From Candidatus Zixiibacteriota bacterium (GTDB lineage Bacteria; Zixibacteria; MSB-5A5; GN15; PGXB01): DNA of 5,025 nt. The notes beneath the pieces are model-generated. The model searched no databases. It was not told the DNA's origin and saw only the letters and a program-made list of their open reading frames with translations. Position 1 is the stretch's first letter; each line of letters opens with the position of its first letter. The stretch covers positions 1 through 5,025 of the forward strand of contig JAAERC010000387.1 in assembly GCA_024230695.1 (NCBI GenBank), read 5' to 3'. Shown piece by piece: positions 4,331 through 5,025 of this stretch. A program made the position numbers and the translations under genes.

Positions 4331-5025
4331 TCAAGACATTTCAGGTTTATCCAACTCGATTCTTACGGCAGAAGCAATAGCTTTATGTGATAAGGGCTTC
4401 TTTACAAAAACTCCGGCACCCAATTCCTGAGCAACTTTGACCCGGTCAGATTCTGAAAAGCCGGAGACAATTATTGCTTTCTGATTCGGACTGATCTTTA
4501 GAATTTGTCGCAATGTTTCCGCTCCATCAATCCCTCCCGGCATTACCATATCAAGAATTAAAAGCTCATGAGGATTCTTGCGCAGAAACTTGATAGCTTT
4601 CTCGCCACTATCAACAGAATTGACCTTATATCCCAATTTTTTGAGAAGCTTGGTTGATACTTCCCTCTGCATGTCATCATCATCAACAATGAGAATCGTT
4701 TCTTTACCGCCAATGGTTTTGTCTGGGCGTTCATTATCAGATAACTTACGAGTTGTAGGGAAATAGATATAAAACGAAGTTCCCTTGCCCGATTGAGTTT
4801 TTAAGTCCAAATAACCGTTATGGTCTTTGATAACGGCATCGACCACGCTCAAACCCAGACCCGAGCCGCGTTTTTTGTCACTGGTTTTGGTTGAAAAGAA
4901 CGGATCAAGTATTTTTTGGACAATATCGTCCGATATACCACAACCGCTGTCAGATATTGTGAGCTTGACATATTCTCCCTTTGGAACACGGCCATAAGCA
5001 CCTGAAACATCGTCAGCGTAGTAAT
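4331..5025 (-). CDS. Hybrid histidine kinase, C-terminal part: ATPase domain plus receiver domain (5' end outside window)
   Basis: The frame is open from the right edge (first full codon at 5023) to TGA 4331-4333, giving 230 residues. The HATPase domain shows the G1 box DSGCGIS (25-31), F box DPFFSTK (40-46) and G2 box RGSGLGLS (52-59), and ends GKGTSFYIYFP (79-89). The N box, phosphorylated His and sensor region must lie outside the window. After a linker (90-107) comes a receiver domain with the acidic pocket IVDDDD (112-117), phospho-acceptor Asp158 in LLILDMVMP, Ser187 in IIVSGFS and Lys209 before Pro210. The protein therefore autophosphorylates and can pass phosphate to its own receiver. 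It ends 20 residues past the Lys-Pro, with no output domain, so a downstream phosphotransfer or regulator protein is likely. A TTG at 4852 falls inside the G2 box and is not the start. Confidence 0.93.
   Translation of the reverse strand, partial: YYADDVSGAYGRVPKGEYVKLTISDSGCGISDDIVQKILDPFFSTKTSDKKRGSGLGLSVVDAVIKDHNGYLDLKTQSGKGTSFYIYFPTTRKLSDNERPDKTIGGKETILIVDDDDMQREVSTKLLKKLGYKVNSVDSGEKAIKFLRKNPHELLILDMVMPGGIDGAETLRQILKISPNQKAIIVSGFSESDRVKVAQELGAGVFVKKPLSHKAIASAVRIELDKPEMS

Noticed and set aside
4331..4852. Stand-alone response regulator starting at TTG 4852
   Set aside because: That TTG encodes a residue of the ATPase G2 box; the frame stays open to the window edge with G1 and F boxes upstream, so this is the end of a hybrid kinase.
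1..5025. CRISPR array, transposase or complete insertion sequence
   Set aside because: No regular repeat-spacer series, no DDE or serine-recombinase frame, and no terminal inverted repeats with target duplications were seen.

Overview
This 5,025-base window is AT-rich bacterial DNA. It holds four genes separated by unusually long spacers. The Ser/Thr kinase with an extracytoplasmic TPR region and the large hybrid histidine kinase suggest an environmental, signalling-rich bacterium, for example a planctomycete-like or FCB-type lineage. That placement rests on protein style only and is weak. Nothing in the sequence fixes the taxon.

Layout. At 1-645 on the minus strand is the N-terminal 215 codons of a radical SAM enzyme of the SPASM/peptide-maturase type; it runs off the left edge. 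From 646 to 1299 is a gene-poor spacer. It contains a 29-bp perfect A/T palindrome, several small inverted repeats, one copy of a repeated regulatory-looking element, and a 23-bp stretch nearly identical to the anticodon arm of initiator tRNA. At 1300-3579 on the minus strand is a complete 759-residue membrane Ser/Thr protein kinase. It starts at TTG behind a strong Shine-Dalgarno and is fused through one membrane span to TPR repeats and a thioredoxin-like domain with a WCPYC centre. From 3580 to 3913 is a spacer between this gene and a divergent small gene. It carries a second element copy, a promoter candidate, a 10-bp tandem repeat and a leader hairpin. At 3914-4153 on the plus strand is a 79-residue basic protein with four symmetrically spaced cysteines, followed by a terminator-like hairpin. 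At 4331-5025 on the minus strand is the C-terminal end of a hybrid histidine kinase (ATPase domain plus receiver); its start lies beyond the right edge.

How it fits together. Both kinases are signal-transduction proteins. The Ser/Thr kinase probably couples an extracytoplasmic redox or partner-binding event to cytoplasmic phosphorylation. The radical SAM gene lies downstream of it on the same strand, but 654 bp away, so co-transcription is not assured. The most unusual items are the kinase-TPR-thioredoxin fusion, the C-X9-C-X3-C-X9-C small protein, the three-copy intergenic element with an 11-bp internal period, and the tRNA-like fragment set among GTCAGG repeats and competing hairpins. No complete mobile element, CRISPR array or intact RNA gene was found.
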